Below, one piece after another: positions 1 through 5,582 of a DNA stretch of 5,582 nt. The number at the start of each line of letters is the position of its first letter. Position 1 is the first letter of the stretch. The position numbers and the translations under genes are program-made. Origin of the DNA: Candidatus Glassiibacteriota bacterium (lineage in GTDB: Bacteria > Gemmatimonadota > Glassbacteria > GWA2-58-10); contig JAFGTO010000053.1 in NCBI GenBank assembly GCA_016934095.1, forward strand, positions 1 to 5,582. The letters run 5' to 3'. The notes below the pieces were generated by a model. That model saw only the letters and a list, made by a program, of their open reading frames with translations, made no database searches and was not told where the DNA came from.

Positions 1-569
1 CCCTCGAAATATTCTCCGCCGGCGCCCTGGTAGTTCCCGGAGATTATCCGCACGCTGTTGGCGGAATAACTAGTCGCGGGCTGGGTGGTATCGCCCGGGG
101 TTACATCCTCTCCGCCGCCGGTGTAGACGGTATCCGCGACTGCGTTAAACAGATAAGGCGAGTTGGCCAGGTGCTTGTTTGCGGCATCCACCGCCGAGGC
201 CTCCACCGTGTAGCCGTTGCCGACCGAATCGCCCAACACCAGGTAGACCGAGGTCATCCCGTTGGCGTTGGTCTGCACTTCCTGCTTCTTCTGTCCGTTG
301 CCGGCCAGGGTCCCGGAAGGCGAGGTGACTTCGAAGACCACCTTGTGCGCCGCCACAGGATCGCCGCTGTGGTCGAGCACCTGGACCATGAAAGGCTGGT
401 CGAGACGCTTGAGCCGCTGGCCGATCTGGTTGTTTCCGGAAATGTATTTCAGGCTGGCCGGGGCGGCGGAGGCACCGGTAGGCGATTTGTCCTCCTCGCA
501 GACCACGGTCAGGAGCGCACCTAAGCCTATCAGCACGGGGAGCAGCGATTTTCTCAGCAGATTAGCCAT
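1..569 (-). CDS. Probable lipoprotein with bacterial Ig-like repeats, C-terminus cut by window edge
   Basis: This reading frame, translated by hand from the minus strand, stays open for 189 codons and runs off the left edge, so the C-terminus is missing. The N-terminus (MANLLRKS, then a hydrophobic stretch to about residue 22) ends in TVVC followed by EEDKS. It looks like a lipoprotein signal with Cys24 as the lipidated residue, although Val at -1 is an imperfect lipobox. Residues about 36-143 resemble a Big_1/invasin-type Ig-like domain: SLKYISGNNQ, PFMVQVLDHSGDPV, VVFEVTSPSGTLAG, QTNANGMTSVYLVLGD, YTVEASAV. A Gly/Thr/Pro/Asp linker (about 147-170) follows, and a second copy opens with SVRIISGNYQ at 172. 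Its ATG shares one base with the pilQ TGA, and a GGAGG lies 6 bases upstream; an in-frame ATG one codon earlier (572) is also possible. Ig repeats of this kind usually serve as extracellular or periplasmic stalks or adhesins. A link to the pilus is inferred only from position. Confidence 0.85.
   Translation of the reverse strand, partial: MANLLRKSLLPVLIGLGALLTVVCEEDKSPTGASAAPASLKYISGNNQIGQRLKRLDQPFMVQVLDHSGDPVAAHKVVFEVTSPSGTLAGNGQKKQEVQTNANGMTSVYLVLGDSVGNGYTVEASAVDAANKHLANSPYLFNAVADTVYTGGGEDVTPGDTTQPATSYSANSVRIISGNYQGAGGEYFE
27..443 (-). repeat. Start motifs of two tandem Ig-like domains (coding repeat)
   Basis: Within the Ig-like lipoprotein, the codons for ISGNNQ (426-443) and ISGNYQ (27-44) are 15 of 18 bases identical and lie 133 residues apart. 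They mark the first strand of two successive domains, so the protein is built from at least two repeat units. The second unit is cut by the window edge, so the total number cannot be seen. Confidence 0.6.
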
Positions 570-1948
570 CATTCGCCTCCCGGTTCCCGCGACTCTTCGG
601 TCGGCGTAGAAGGCTCCGGTTCGCCGGAGCTGATTATCCGGGCCGTGATGATAATTACCAGCTCTTCCTCTTCGGTAAGGTCTTTATCATAGCTGAAAAA
701 GCGTCCCAGCACCGGGATCCTGCTCACTCCGGGCACCCCGCTTTTAACCTTGGAATCGTTCTTCACGGTTAGTCCGGCGATCACTCCCGTGGCGCCGTCA
801 TCCAGCAGCAGCCGGGTGCTGGCCTCCTGGGTCTTGAAGAAAACCCCCTCGGACCCGGTCTCGGCGGTCGAGTTTTCGGCCAGGATCTGGATCAGCACCT
901 TGTCGTTTTCGGTGATCTGTGGGATGACTTGCAGCTTAACCCCGGTTTCCACCATCTGCGACATGGCCTGCGGGGCCTGAGGCCCGGTACCTGCAGAACC
1001 GTAATCCACGACCCGCAGGGGGGTCCGCTGGCCCACCAGCACCCTGGCCGGCAGGTTGTTCATGGTGGTGATCACCGGTTTGGCGATGGTACGGGCCTTG
1101 TTCATCGTCTCCAGGGAGTTGATCATGGCGGCGAGATTCACTCCCTTGCGCACAGTGCCCACGGAAAAGCTTGCAGTCGGGCCGGCCACCTGGGACCCGC
1201 TGGTGACACCCGCGCTGAAGCGCGTGTCGGTCAGGGGGTTGTTGAGGTTGTGTGCCCGCCAGTCGATACCCAGCTCGCGCAGCTCACGGTTGTTGATGAA
1301 GCTTAGCTGGACGCTGATTTCCACCTGTCGGGTCTCCCGGTCCAGCTCGGCGATCACCTCCGCTATCTTGTCTATGCGATCCTGGATGTCGATGACCATC
1401 AGCGCATTGCTCCCGCCATCCGCCTGCAGCCTGCCCCTTTCGCTCAGCAGGGCTGCCACCGTGGGTCCCAACTCCGCGCTCTTCAGGTAGTTGAGGCGGA
1501 AGATCTTGGTGTACAAATCTTCGAGCTGTTCGTTGGCCCGGACATTCTCAATGGTATCCACGGTCAGGATACCTTCCTGCTCGCGCACCGCGAAGCCGTT
1601 GTTTTCCAGCAGGGTGTACAAAGCCCGGTCCCAGGGCGTGTTGGTAATACGTGCGGTAACCTTTCCCGAGACATACTGGCTGGCGATGATACTCACTCCG
1701 CTGAACTCGGAAAAGGCCATCAGCACAGACCTGATATCCGCATCATGGAAGTCAACGCTGATCCGGCGTGCAGACTCACGCAGGATGGGTGCCTCGGCCC
1801 GGGTCAAGCCGGCGGCCATCGAGAGAAACACCAGGATAAGCCAGGCTGATCTAACGGCGCTGTGGAGGCTGGCTGCCGTATTCTTCATACCCGGACTGGC
1901 CCTCCCCGGCCTGACCGCCGCTGCCGCCGGCTGGTCTAGAGGGTTCAT
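569..1948 (-). CDS. pilQ: PilQ, type IV pilus outer-membrane secretin (compact form)
   Basis: PilQ multimerises into the outer-membrane channel for the pilus fibre. From the long start the product has 459 residues: a Sec signal (hydrophobic core about 35-48, likely cleavage near TRA-EA at 51), an N0/STN domain (about 62-132, with ISVDFHDADIRSVL), an N1 secretin_N domain (about 147-205, with LQADGGSNALMVID), and the secretin barrel domain (about 208-440). The family signature VPGVSRIPVLGRFF is at 405-418, followed by the last barrel strand ELVIIITARII. A Pro/Glu-rich tail closes the protein. No AMIN peptidoglycan-binding domain precedes N0, unlike proteobacterial PilQ, which is often about 700 residues. 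The start is uncertain: the ATG at 1948 has GGAGG at 9-base spacing but puts about 34 residues before the signal core, while the ATG at 1888 (MKNTAASLHS) gives a standard signal peptide with a GGAGG at 12 bases. Either start overlaps the end of pilP. Confidence 0.96.
   Translation of the reverse strand: MNPLDQPAAAAVRPGRASPGMKNTAASLHSAVRSAWLILVFLSMAAGLTRAEAPILRESARRISVDFHDADIRSVLMAFSEFSGVSIIASQYVSGKVTARITNTPWDRALYTLLENNGFAVREQEGILTVDTIENVRANEQLEDLYTKIFRLNYLKSAELGPTVAALLSERGRLQADGGSNALMVIDIQDRIDKIAEVIAELDRETRQVEISVQLSFINNRELRELGIDWRAHNLNNPLTDTRFSAGVTSGSQVAGPTASFSVGTVRKGVNLAAMINSLETMNKARTIAKPVITTMNNLPARVLVGQRTPLRVVDYGSAGTGPQAPQAMSQMVETGVKLQVIPQITENDKVLIQILAENSTAETGSEGVFFKTQEASTRLLLDDGATGVIAGLTVKNDSKVKSGVPGVSRIPVLGRFFSYDKDLTEEEELVIIITARIISSGEPEPSTPTEESREPGGE
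576..580 (-). promoter_or_regulatory. Shine-Dalgarno for the Ig-like lipoprotein, inside pilQ
   Basis: GGAGG lies in the last codons of pilQ, 6 bases before the ATG at 569 and only 3 before the in-frame ATG at 572. The spacing favours 569. Together with the stop/start overlap it indicates translational coupling to pilQ. Confidence 0.7.
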
Positions 1949-2519
1949 TAGCTTTTTCCTCCATGAGGGGTTTCAGTTCTATGGTTATTCTGCGCTCTAT
2001 GCCGTACTCTCTTACCAAGAAATGTATGCGCTTGGCCTCGATCATCACCACTTCCGCCCCACTGATCATGTCCCCGGTGCGCACCAATATGCTCATTCCG
2101 CCCTTGGATTCCTCCTTGCCTCCTGACTGCTTGTCCGAGGCCGTACCGAGGATTGCCACACTCCGGCCGTCCGGGCTGAACAGCACCCCGGTCAACTCCA
2201 GCTCGCCGAGGCTAAGGCCCTCGCCCTTCTTGCCCGGCTGGGCCTTACTGAAAGGAAAGCTGAAGGGGTCTTCCCTCCGGGTGTGGGGATAGAAAAACCG
2301 CTCGCGGTTTTCCAGGTAATCCGCTGCGGACATCACTCCCTGCAGGAGCCGCGAGCTGTCCGCATCCGTCCGCCGTGCGAGCGAATCCGTCGCGGCCGCT
2401 CCTCCGGGGTCTCCGGCTGAGGCCCGCTTGCTTTCCGGCCGGGCTAAAAGGCCCTGTGATGCCTCCAGCATAACCAGCAGCACCGGAAGCAATCTCACTG
2501 CAATCTTTGAAAGGGGCAT
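1851..2519 (-). CDS. pilP: PilP, periplasmic linker between PilNO and the PilQ secretin; no lipobox
   Basis: In the characterised systems PilP is an inner-membrane lipoprotein whose C-terminal beta domain contacts the N0 domain of PilQ and whose N-terminus binds PilNO. Here the 222-residue product has a signal-like N-terminus (MPLSKIAVRLLPVLLVMLEA, probable cut near LLA-RP), a low-complexity linker (about 27-60), the family's DPF element at 84-86 (RREDPFSF), and the beta domain at about 102-184 (LGELELTGVLFSPDGRSVAI, SILVRTGDMISGAEVVMIE, IHFLVREYGIERRITIEL). The protein contains no cysteine at all, so it cannot be a classical lipoprotein. It would be periplasmic after cleavage or held by an uncleaved segment. 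A Gly/Gln/Glu-rich tail (about 189-222) is encoded in the region overlapping pilQ. One base separates its ATG from the pilO stop, and an AGAGG lies 7 bases upstream. Confidence 0.9.
   Translation of the reverse strand: MPLSKIAVRLLPVLLVMLEASQGLLARPESKRASAGDPGGAAATDSLARRTDADSSRLLQGVMSAADYLENRERFFYPHTRREDPFSFPFSKAQPGKKGEGLSLGELELTGVLFSPDGRSVAILGTASDKQSGGKEESKGGMSILVRTGDMISGAEVVMIEAKRIHFLVREYGIERRITIELKPLMEEKANEPSRPAGGSGGQAGEGQSGYEEYGSQPPQRR
1958..1962 (-). promoter_or_regulatory. Shine-Dalgarno supporting the upstream pilQ start
   Basis: GGAGG followed by a 9-base A-rich spacer precedes the ATG at 1948. It lies within the pilP codons for MEEKAN, so it may be partly coincidental. The competing start at 1888 has a GGAGG at 1901-1905 with a long 12-base spacer, but the better signal peptide. 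Confidence 0.5.
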
Positions 2520-2520
2520 C

Positions 2521-3144
2521 TCATTTCCTCTTTTTCTTTGCCGATTTCTTTTTAACTTCCTGCTTCGTTTCCGGGGGTTTCTCCACCAGCAGGTAGGTGG
2601 TCAGAACCATCTGGGCAGTCAGGAGCTCTTCTTCCTCCGGGCCCTTGCGAGCCTTGCGCACCATGCTCAGACCTGACGGTTTAATGATCCGCGGGAGGCT
2701 GGCCACCTCCGAGAGAAACATGGCCGTTTCATGGAACCCGCCACGCAGGGTTACCTTGTAGGGGCGCTCCTGGTAGATCTCATGCTGGACCGGAGCGGAC
2801 GGCTCGAAGAGGGCGGATTTGACCCCGGTGCGGTCGGCGACATGGGTGACCTGCTCCAGCAGCTCGGCAAGATTCTCGCTGGTCGGCAGCAGCGATTTGA
2901 TCAAATCCAGCTCCTGGGAGGTCCGGTCGAGCTGGACCCGCAGGAAGGCGGTGTCCGACGACTCTACGAAAGCCCGGGCCTCATCCAGCTCAGACTCCAC
3001 TTTTTTCAGCTCGGACAGGGCTTTCGTGATTTCCTCCACTTTCGGGCCGTACATATAGGCATAATACAGGTAGCCCAGTCCGATTACCACGAGCATGACG
3101 AACAAGGATTTCTGGATTTTGGGATCGCTGGTGTCGATGGCCAT
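2521..3144 (-). CDS. pilO: PilO, inner-membrane alignment-complex protein
   Basis: PilO pairs with PilN in the inner membrane and links PilM to PilP and PilQ. The 207-residue product has a short cytoplasmic N-terminus, one transmembrane helix (about 14-32, SLFVMLVVIGLGYLYYAYMY), a heptad-like coiled coil (about 35-85), and a ferredoxin-like periplasmic domain (about 86-188). The domain carries the highly typical family stretches LLPTSENLAELLEQVT, YKVTLRGGFHETAMFLSEVA and SLPRIIKPSGLSM. The length is normal for the family. The C-terminus ends in a strongly basic tail (194-207, nine Lys/Arg), which is unusual for the periplasmic end. The ATG is preceded by AAAGG about 4 bases upstream and an AGAGG further up. 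Upstream, 88 bases without a gene separate it from the small lipoprotein, whereas downstream it nearly touches pilP. Confidence 0.96.
   Translation of the reverse strand: MAIDTSDPKIQKSLFVMLVVIGLGYLYYAYMYGPKVEEITKALSELKKVESELDEARAFVESSDTAFLRVQLDRTSQELDLIKSLLPTSENLAELLEQVTHVADRTGVKSALFEPSAPVQHEIYQERPYKVTLRGGFHETAMFLSEVASLPRIIKPSGLSMVRKARKGPEEEELLTAQMVLTTYLLVEKPPETKQEVKKKSAKKKRK
2527..2531 (-). promoter_or_regulatory. Shine-Dalgarno for pilP, embedded in the pilO Lys tail codons
   Basis: AGAGG at 7-base spacing from the pilP ATG. It is formed by the last Lys/Arg codons of pilO, so one purine-rich run serves both protein and ribosome binding. It fixes the pilP start at 2519. Confidence 0.65.
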
Positions 3145-3232
3145 GATGCCTTTGCCCTCTCGGTATTTTCAGCCCGCCCGCACGGTTCCCATCCTGTTAA
3201 AGCGAAACCCGCGAGACCGTAACCCTGCCGGG

Positions 3233-3697
3233 CTATCCGGTGGTATCCGCCGCGGCGAAGTCCTCCAGGAAAACATCCCAGATTTGGTAAGTCTTACCCG
3301 CCTGGAAGGTGAAACCGTCTCCCAGGTCGAAGATCCGCGACTCGGAGCTGAACATGATAATCCGCATGCTCTCCTCGTAGTACTGGGAGGTGATGTCGAA
3401 CACCCCACCGCCGTCCGGATAGCTCAGGCTGAACCTGGCCCGCCAGTGGCCGTTCTCATCGGTGCGGATAAAGAGGTCCGGGATAATATTCGGGCTGCCG
3501 CTGTCCGGGGATTTTTCCAGGACCACGGTAACATCCGGGACACCCACTCTCTGCGTGCGCGACTGGAAAACGTACCCGTCGACAGTGACCAGGTTGCCGG
3601 CATTCACGTTGTGTTCGTTATCGCAAGCCGCGAACCAGACTACGGCCAACACGGCCGCCAGGCCGGAGATAAACTTGATCATCGTTTTTCCTGTCAT
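3233..3697 (-). CDS. Small lipoprotein of unknown family inserted between pilN and pilO
   Basis: This protein of about 154 residues is not part of the canonical pilMNOPQ set and I do not recognise it as a named family. It starts with a lipoprotein signal: MIKFISG, a hydrophobic stretch, then WFAAC with the lipidated Cys at residue 25 and Asp at +2. In E. coli, Asp at +2 would keep a lipoprotein in the inner membrane. The mature part reads as an all-beta domain: VTVDGYVFQSRTQRVGVPDV, VTVVLEKS, IRTDENGHWRARFSL, then IIMFSSESRIFDLGD and YQIWDVFLED. The V-x-G-x-V, GVPDV and T-x-E-N-G-x-W pattern resembles carboxypeptidase-regulatory/transthyretin-like domains, but only loosely. Possible starts are GTG 3700, ATG 3697 (GAGG at 5 bases) and ATG 3682 (AGGA at 6 bases); all give the same mature protein. 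It is co-directional with the operon but flanked by wider gaps (64 and 88 bases) than the downstream junctions. Confidence 0.85.
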   Translation of the reverse strand: MTGKTMIKFISGLAAVLAVVWFAACDNEHNVNAGNLVTVDGYVFQSRTQRVGVPDVTVVLEKSPDSGSPNIIPDLFIRTDENGHWRARFSLSYPDGGGVFDITSQYYEESMRIIMFSSESRIFDLGDGFTFQAGKTYQIWDVFLEDFAAADTTG

Positions 3698-3761
3698 CAC
3701 GACCTCATCGGCTGTAGGAATATCTTACGGCCCCCGCCCCAGGGCCCGGCATCTCCTGGCG

Positions 3762-4412
3762 CTACCGTGCGGCGGTTGCCCCAGCGGTGGAATCGGGGGC
3801 CTCGTTCAGCGCGCATGCGCATTCGATAGTGAAATACTGGGTGTCGTAACTACCCTGCCGTCGCTCCACCGAGCTTACCAGCCGGACATTGGTAAGCAGG
3901 GAGGCGAACTCCAGGTTTCTCATGAACCTGCTGACACTCAGGTTGCTCATGGCGGTCCCTTCCAGGCGGAGAACCAGCCGCGGGAAAGGTGAAGTTTCGG
4001 AGACACTTTCCAGCCAGGTATACTGCGGCAGCGCTCCGTTTATCTCGTCGAGGACCCTGGGCCAGAGGAACCGGTTCCGGTCAACCTTGAGTATGATATT
4101 CATCCTGTCTTTCAACTGGTCTGTCTGCTGCTGTAACCGGTTGACCTTGAGGACGACCTGGTTCAACCGGTTCAGCTCGACCCGGTTGGTATCCCTTCGC
4201 GCCTTGATTTTTTTCTCCTGGTAACCGAGCCAGAAAAAAGAACCGGCAATCATCAGCACCAGAAGTACCGCCGCCCCTGCCGGGACCACCACCCACGGAT
4301 CGAACTTGAGGGCCAGCGTGAGCCTGGGCATGGCAAAGGCTCTTTTCCTGGCCGGCTTCACCTTTTTAAGTTTCTTCCGCTGCTCCGGCGGAAGCAGGTT
4401 GATCTTCAGCAT
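3762..4412 (-). CDS. pilN: PilN, inner-membrane alignment-complex protein binding PilM
   Basis: PilN inserts its N-terminal peptide into a groove of cytoplasmic PilM and pairs with PilO in the periplasm. The 216-residue product starts with MLKINLLPPEQRKK, whose INLLP (4-8) is the PilM-binding signature. A very basic cytoplasmic segment (12-36) follows, longer than the few residues often seen before the membrane helix. One transmembrane helix (about 40-63) precedes a coiled coil (about 64-110, with NRLNQVVLKVNRLQQQTDQL) and a ferredoxin-like domain (about 115-202, with WPRVLDEINGALPQYTWLESV, LEGTAMSNLSVSRFMRNLE). Two cysteines (C198, C200) lie in the last strand. The ATG has only a weak ribosome-binding sequence. 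A 64-base gap separates it from pilM, and a further 64 bases separate its stop from the inserted lipoprotein. Confidence 0.95.
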   Translation of the reverse strand: MLKINLLPPEQRKKLKKVKPARKRAFAMPRLTLALKFDPWVVVPAGAAVLLVLMIAGSFFWLGYQEKKIKARRDTNRVELNRLNQVVLKVNRLQQQTDQLKDRMNIILKVDRNRFLWPRVLDEINGALPQYTWLESVSETSPFPRLVLRLEGTAMSNLSVSRFMRNLEFASLLTNVRLVSSVERRQGSYDTQYFTIECACALNEAPDSTAGATAAR

Positions 4413-4476
4413 GTCCCGGTCTTTATCTTTTTCGGTTTCAGCGTAAAAGTATCGGCCGCAAACAAAGCCTCGAGCT

Positions 4477-5538
4477 TTACGGCATCCGCAAGCCCAGGCC
4501 GATAGCCAGCATCAGCGACGGAGCGACCCTCTCCACCGGTTCAGCCTGGAACAACTCGGTCTTGAAAGCTATCTTCGACAGCGGGTTGCAGATCTGGCAA
4601 GGCAATCCCACCTGTTCCTCGAACTGGGCGTGCAGGCCCTGGATATTGGCACAGCCCCCGCTGAGGAAAACCCGCTCGATCACGCCGCCTTCCGCCGTGC
4701 TTTCGAGAAAGGCGGCTGCGCGGTTGACCCCGGTGATAACCTCGTCGAGCATGACCGGCAGGAAATTGGTGATATCCGGTGGAGGGCTTTCGGCAGGGGA
4801 TTCTGCCGCCTGTTCGCCCATCATCGCCAGGTAAGCCTCATCCTCCGAGATCCCGAGCTGTCCCTGAATGGTATCCACCAGGTTCTTGCCTCCCACCGGC
4901 AGGTGGCGGGTCAGTATCGGCAAACCGTTCTTGACCAGCCCTAACTGGGTGGATTCGTGGCCGAAATGCACCACGCAGTCGCAGCCGGAACCGGGGGCTT
5001 CGTAATTGGCCTCGAGAGCGTTCATCAGGGCGAAAGTATCCACATCCATCACCAGCACTTCACAGCCGCACTCCTCGAAAAGCGAAAGCTTCTCCTGCAC
5101 CAGCTCCCGCTTGACCGCCACCAGCAGGACATTCATCTGGGGATCGGTACCTTCCGGGTCCAGCAACTGGAAGTCGAGGTTGATCTCTTTGAGGGGGAAA
5201 GGCACGTGCTGCTCGGCTTCCCAGGTGATGTTTTTCTCCAGCTCTTCCCTGGTCATGCGGTCGGTCTGGATAGTCTTGATAATCACATCCGTGCCGCTGA
5301 GGCCTACACAGACCTGGCGGTTCACCACCTGGCAGGTCTCGAAAAGAATGCCGATCGCCTCGACCACGGCCTGGCGCTCTACTACCTGACCGCCCTTGAT
5401 GGAATTCGGCTGCAGCTCGGTGATCCCATAATTGATCAGCACCGGGTCTTTGCCGGAAAGGTCCATCTCCACCATCTTGACCGAGTAGCTTCCCAGGTCC
5501 AGGCCCACGGTTGTGGCGGAGGCTTTCTTGAAGATCAT
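4477..5538 (-). CDS. pilM: PilM, cytoplasmic actin-like type IV pilus assembly protein
   Basis: PilM is an FtsA/actin-fold ATP-binding protein that docks on the PilN tail at the cytoplasmic face. The 353-residue product matches the family length. The phosphate-1 motif GLDLGSYSVKMVEM is at 12-25. The PilM-typical segment ITWEAEQHVPFPLKEINLDFQLL is split across 104-126. The phosphate-2 region reads CVVHFGHESTQLGLV at 188-202, with His191 where the family usually has Asp. The adenosine motif VFLSGGCANIQGL is at 290-302. A Pro/Ser/Glu-rich insert lies at about 243-256. Nine cysteines include C157/C159, C186/C188 and C314/C317, which is many for this family. No transmembrane segment is visible. 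The ATG has a weak GGA at 6 bases. It is the first gene of the operon in this window; the true operon start lies beyond the right edge or within the last 44 bases. Confidence 0.97.
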   Translation of the reverse strand: MIFKKASATTVGLDLGSYSVKMVEMDLSGKDPVLINYGITELQPNSIKGGQVVERQAVVEAIGILFETCQVVNRQVCVGLSGTDVIIKTIQTDRMTREELEKNITWEAEQHVPFPLKEINLDFQLLDPEGTDPQMNVLLVAVKRELVQEKLSLFEECGCEVLVMDVDTFALMNALEANYEAPGSGCDCVVHFGHESTQLGLVKNGLPILTRHLPVGGKNLVDTIQGQLGISEDEAYLAMMGEQAAESPAESPPPDITNFLPVMLDEVITGVNRAAAFLESTAEGGVIERVFLSGGCANIQGLHAQFEEQVGLPCQICNPLSKIAFKTELFQAEPVERVAPSLMLAIGLGLRMP

Positions 5539-5582
5539 TTAATATCCAGGAAAAAAAGGAGTTAGTGGCGGCATCCAGTTAA
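5539..5582 (-). other. Leader upstream of pilM; no gene or clear promoter seen
   Basis: These 44 bases precede pilM. On the coding strand they contain a seven-T run (5551-5557) and a weak GGA ribosome-binding match. Too little sequence is present to tell whether this is a promoter region, the tail of an upstream gene or a read-through junction. Confidence 0.3.

Noticed and set aside
3145..3232. Possible internal promoter before pilO
   Set aside because: A TTAACA resembles a -35 box, but the only A/T-rich -10-like stretch (GAAAAT) is about 24 bases away, too far for a normal promoter.
3169..3408. Minus-strand 79-residue frame overlapping the 3' part of the small lipoprotein
   Set aside because: Arg/Ser/Pro-rich out-of-frame product without signal, motif or good start; a shadow of the lipoprotein gene.
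3698..3761. Possible terminator after pilN
   Set aside because: GC-rich short inverted repeats (GGCCC/GGGCC and CCAGG/CCTGG) are present, but no T-run follows, so a rho-independent terminator is not supported.
3095..3829. Plus-strand 244-residue frame covering the small lipoprotein and both gaps
   Set aside because: It is antisense to parts of pilO, the lipoprotein and pilN, has no recognisable motifs, and looks like a GC-rich shadow; the minus-strand lipoprotein has a convincing signal and ribosome-binding site.
2521..5538. Type II secretion (GspL/M/C/D) rather than type IV pilus
   Set aside because: A separate actin-like PilM, the INLLP motif of PilN and the PilO-specific stretches fit the type IV pilus set; GspL would be a fused PilM-PilN-like protein.
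4957..5565. Plus-strand 202-residue frame antisense to pilM
   Set aside because: It lies opposite a clear PilM with intact motifs, is rich in His/Leu/Gln as expected for a shadow frame, and has no recognisable domain.
5548..5582. Plus-strand AAGGAG followed by GTG, resembling a divergent gene start
   Set aside because: The frame from that GTG reaches a stop after five codons at the window edge.

Overview
The window is a single minus-strand gene cluster. Read from the right edge to the left edge, it is the type IV pilus alignment and secretin operon pilM-pilN-[lipoprotein]-pilO-pilP-pilQ, followed by an Ig-repeat lipoprotein gene cut by the left edge. There is no convincing plus-strand gene, RNA gene, mobile element or CRISPR array. 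DNA is GC-rich throughout, with no obvious compositional break. The source is a Gram-negative (diderm) bacterium, because a secretin and lipoprotein signals are present. The two accessory lipoproteins, the secretin without AMIN domains and the non-lipidated PilP suggest a non-proteobacterial lineage, perhaps of the FCB/Gemmatimonadota type. That placement is inference from style and cannot be proved here.

Layout: 5539-5582 is a short leader. pilM (4477-5538) encodes the cytoplasmic actin-like protein. pilN (3762-4412) encodes the bitopic partner carrying the PilM-binding INLLP motif. A small lipoprotein of unrecognised family (3233-3697) sits between pilN and pilO. pilO (2521-3144), pilP (1851-2519) and pilQ (569-1948) are packed with 1-bp spacing and overlaps, which implies translational coupling. 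The last gene (1-569) starts on the pilQ stop codon and encodes a probable lipoprotein with bacterial Ig-like domains.

How they should work together (established for the PilMNOPQ family): PilM binds the N-terminus of PilN. PilN and PilO pair through coiled coils and ferredoxin-like periplasmic domains. PilP links PilNO to the periplasmic domains of the PilQ secretin, through which the pilus crosses the outer membrane. The two lipoproteins are not part of the canonical set. Their positions make them candidates for lineage-specific accessory parts of the pilus machine or its surface, and they are the most interesting content of the window. Other oddities are a PilM phosphate-2 motif with His instead of Asp, an unusually cysteine-rich PilM, a PilP without lipobox, and an ambiguous pilQ start.
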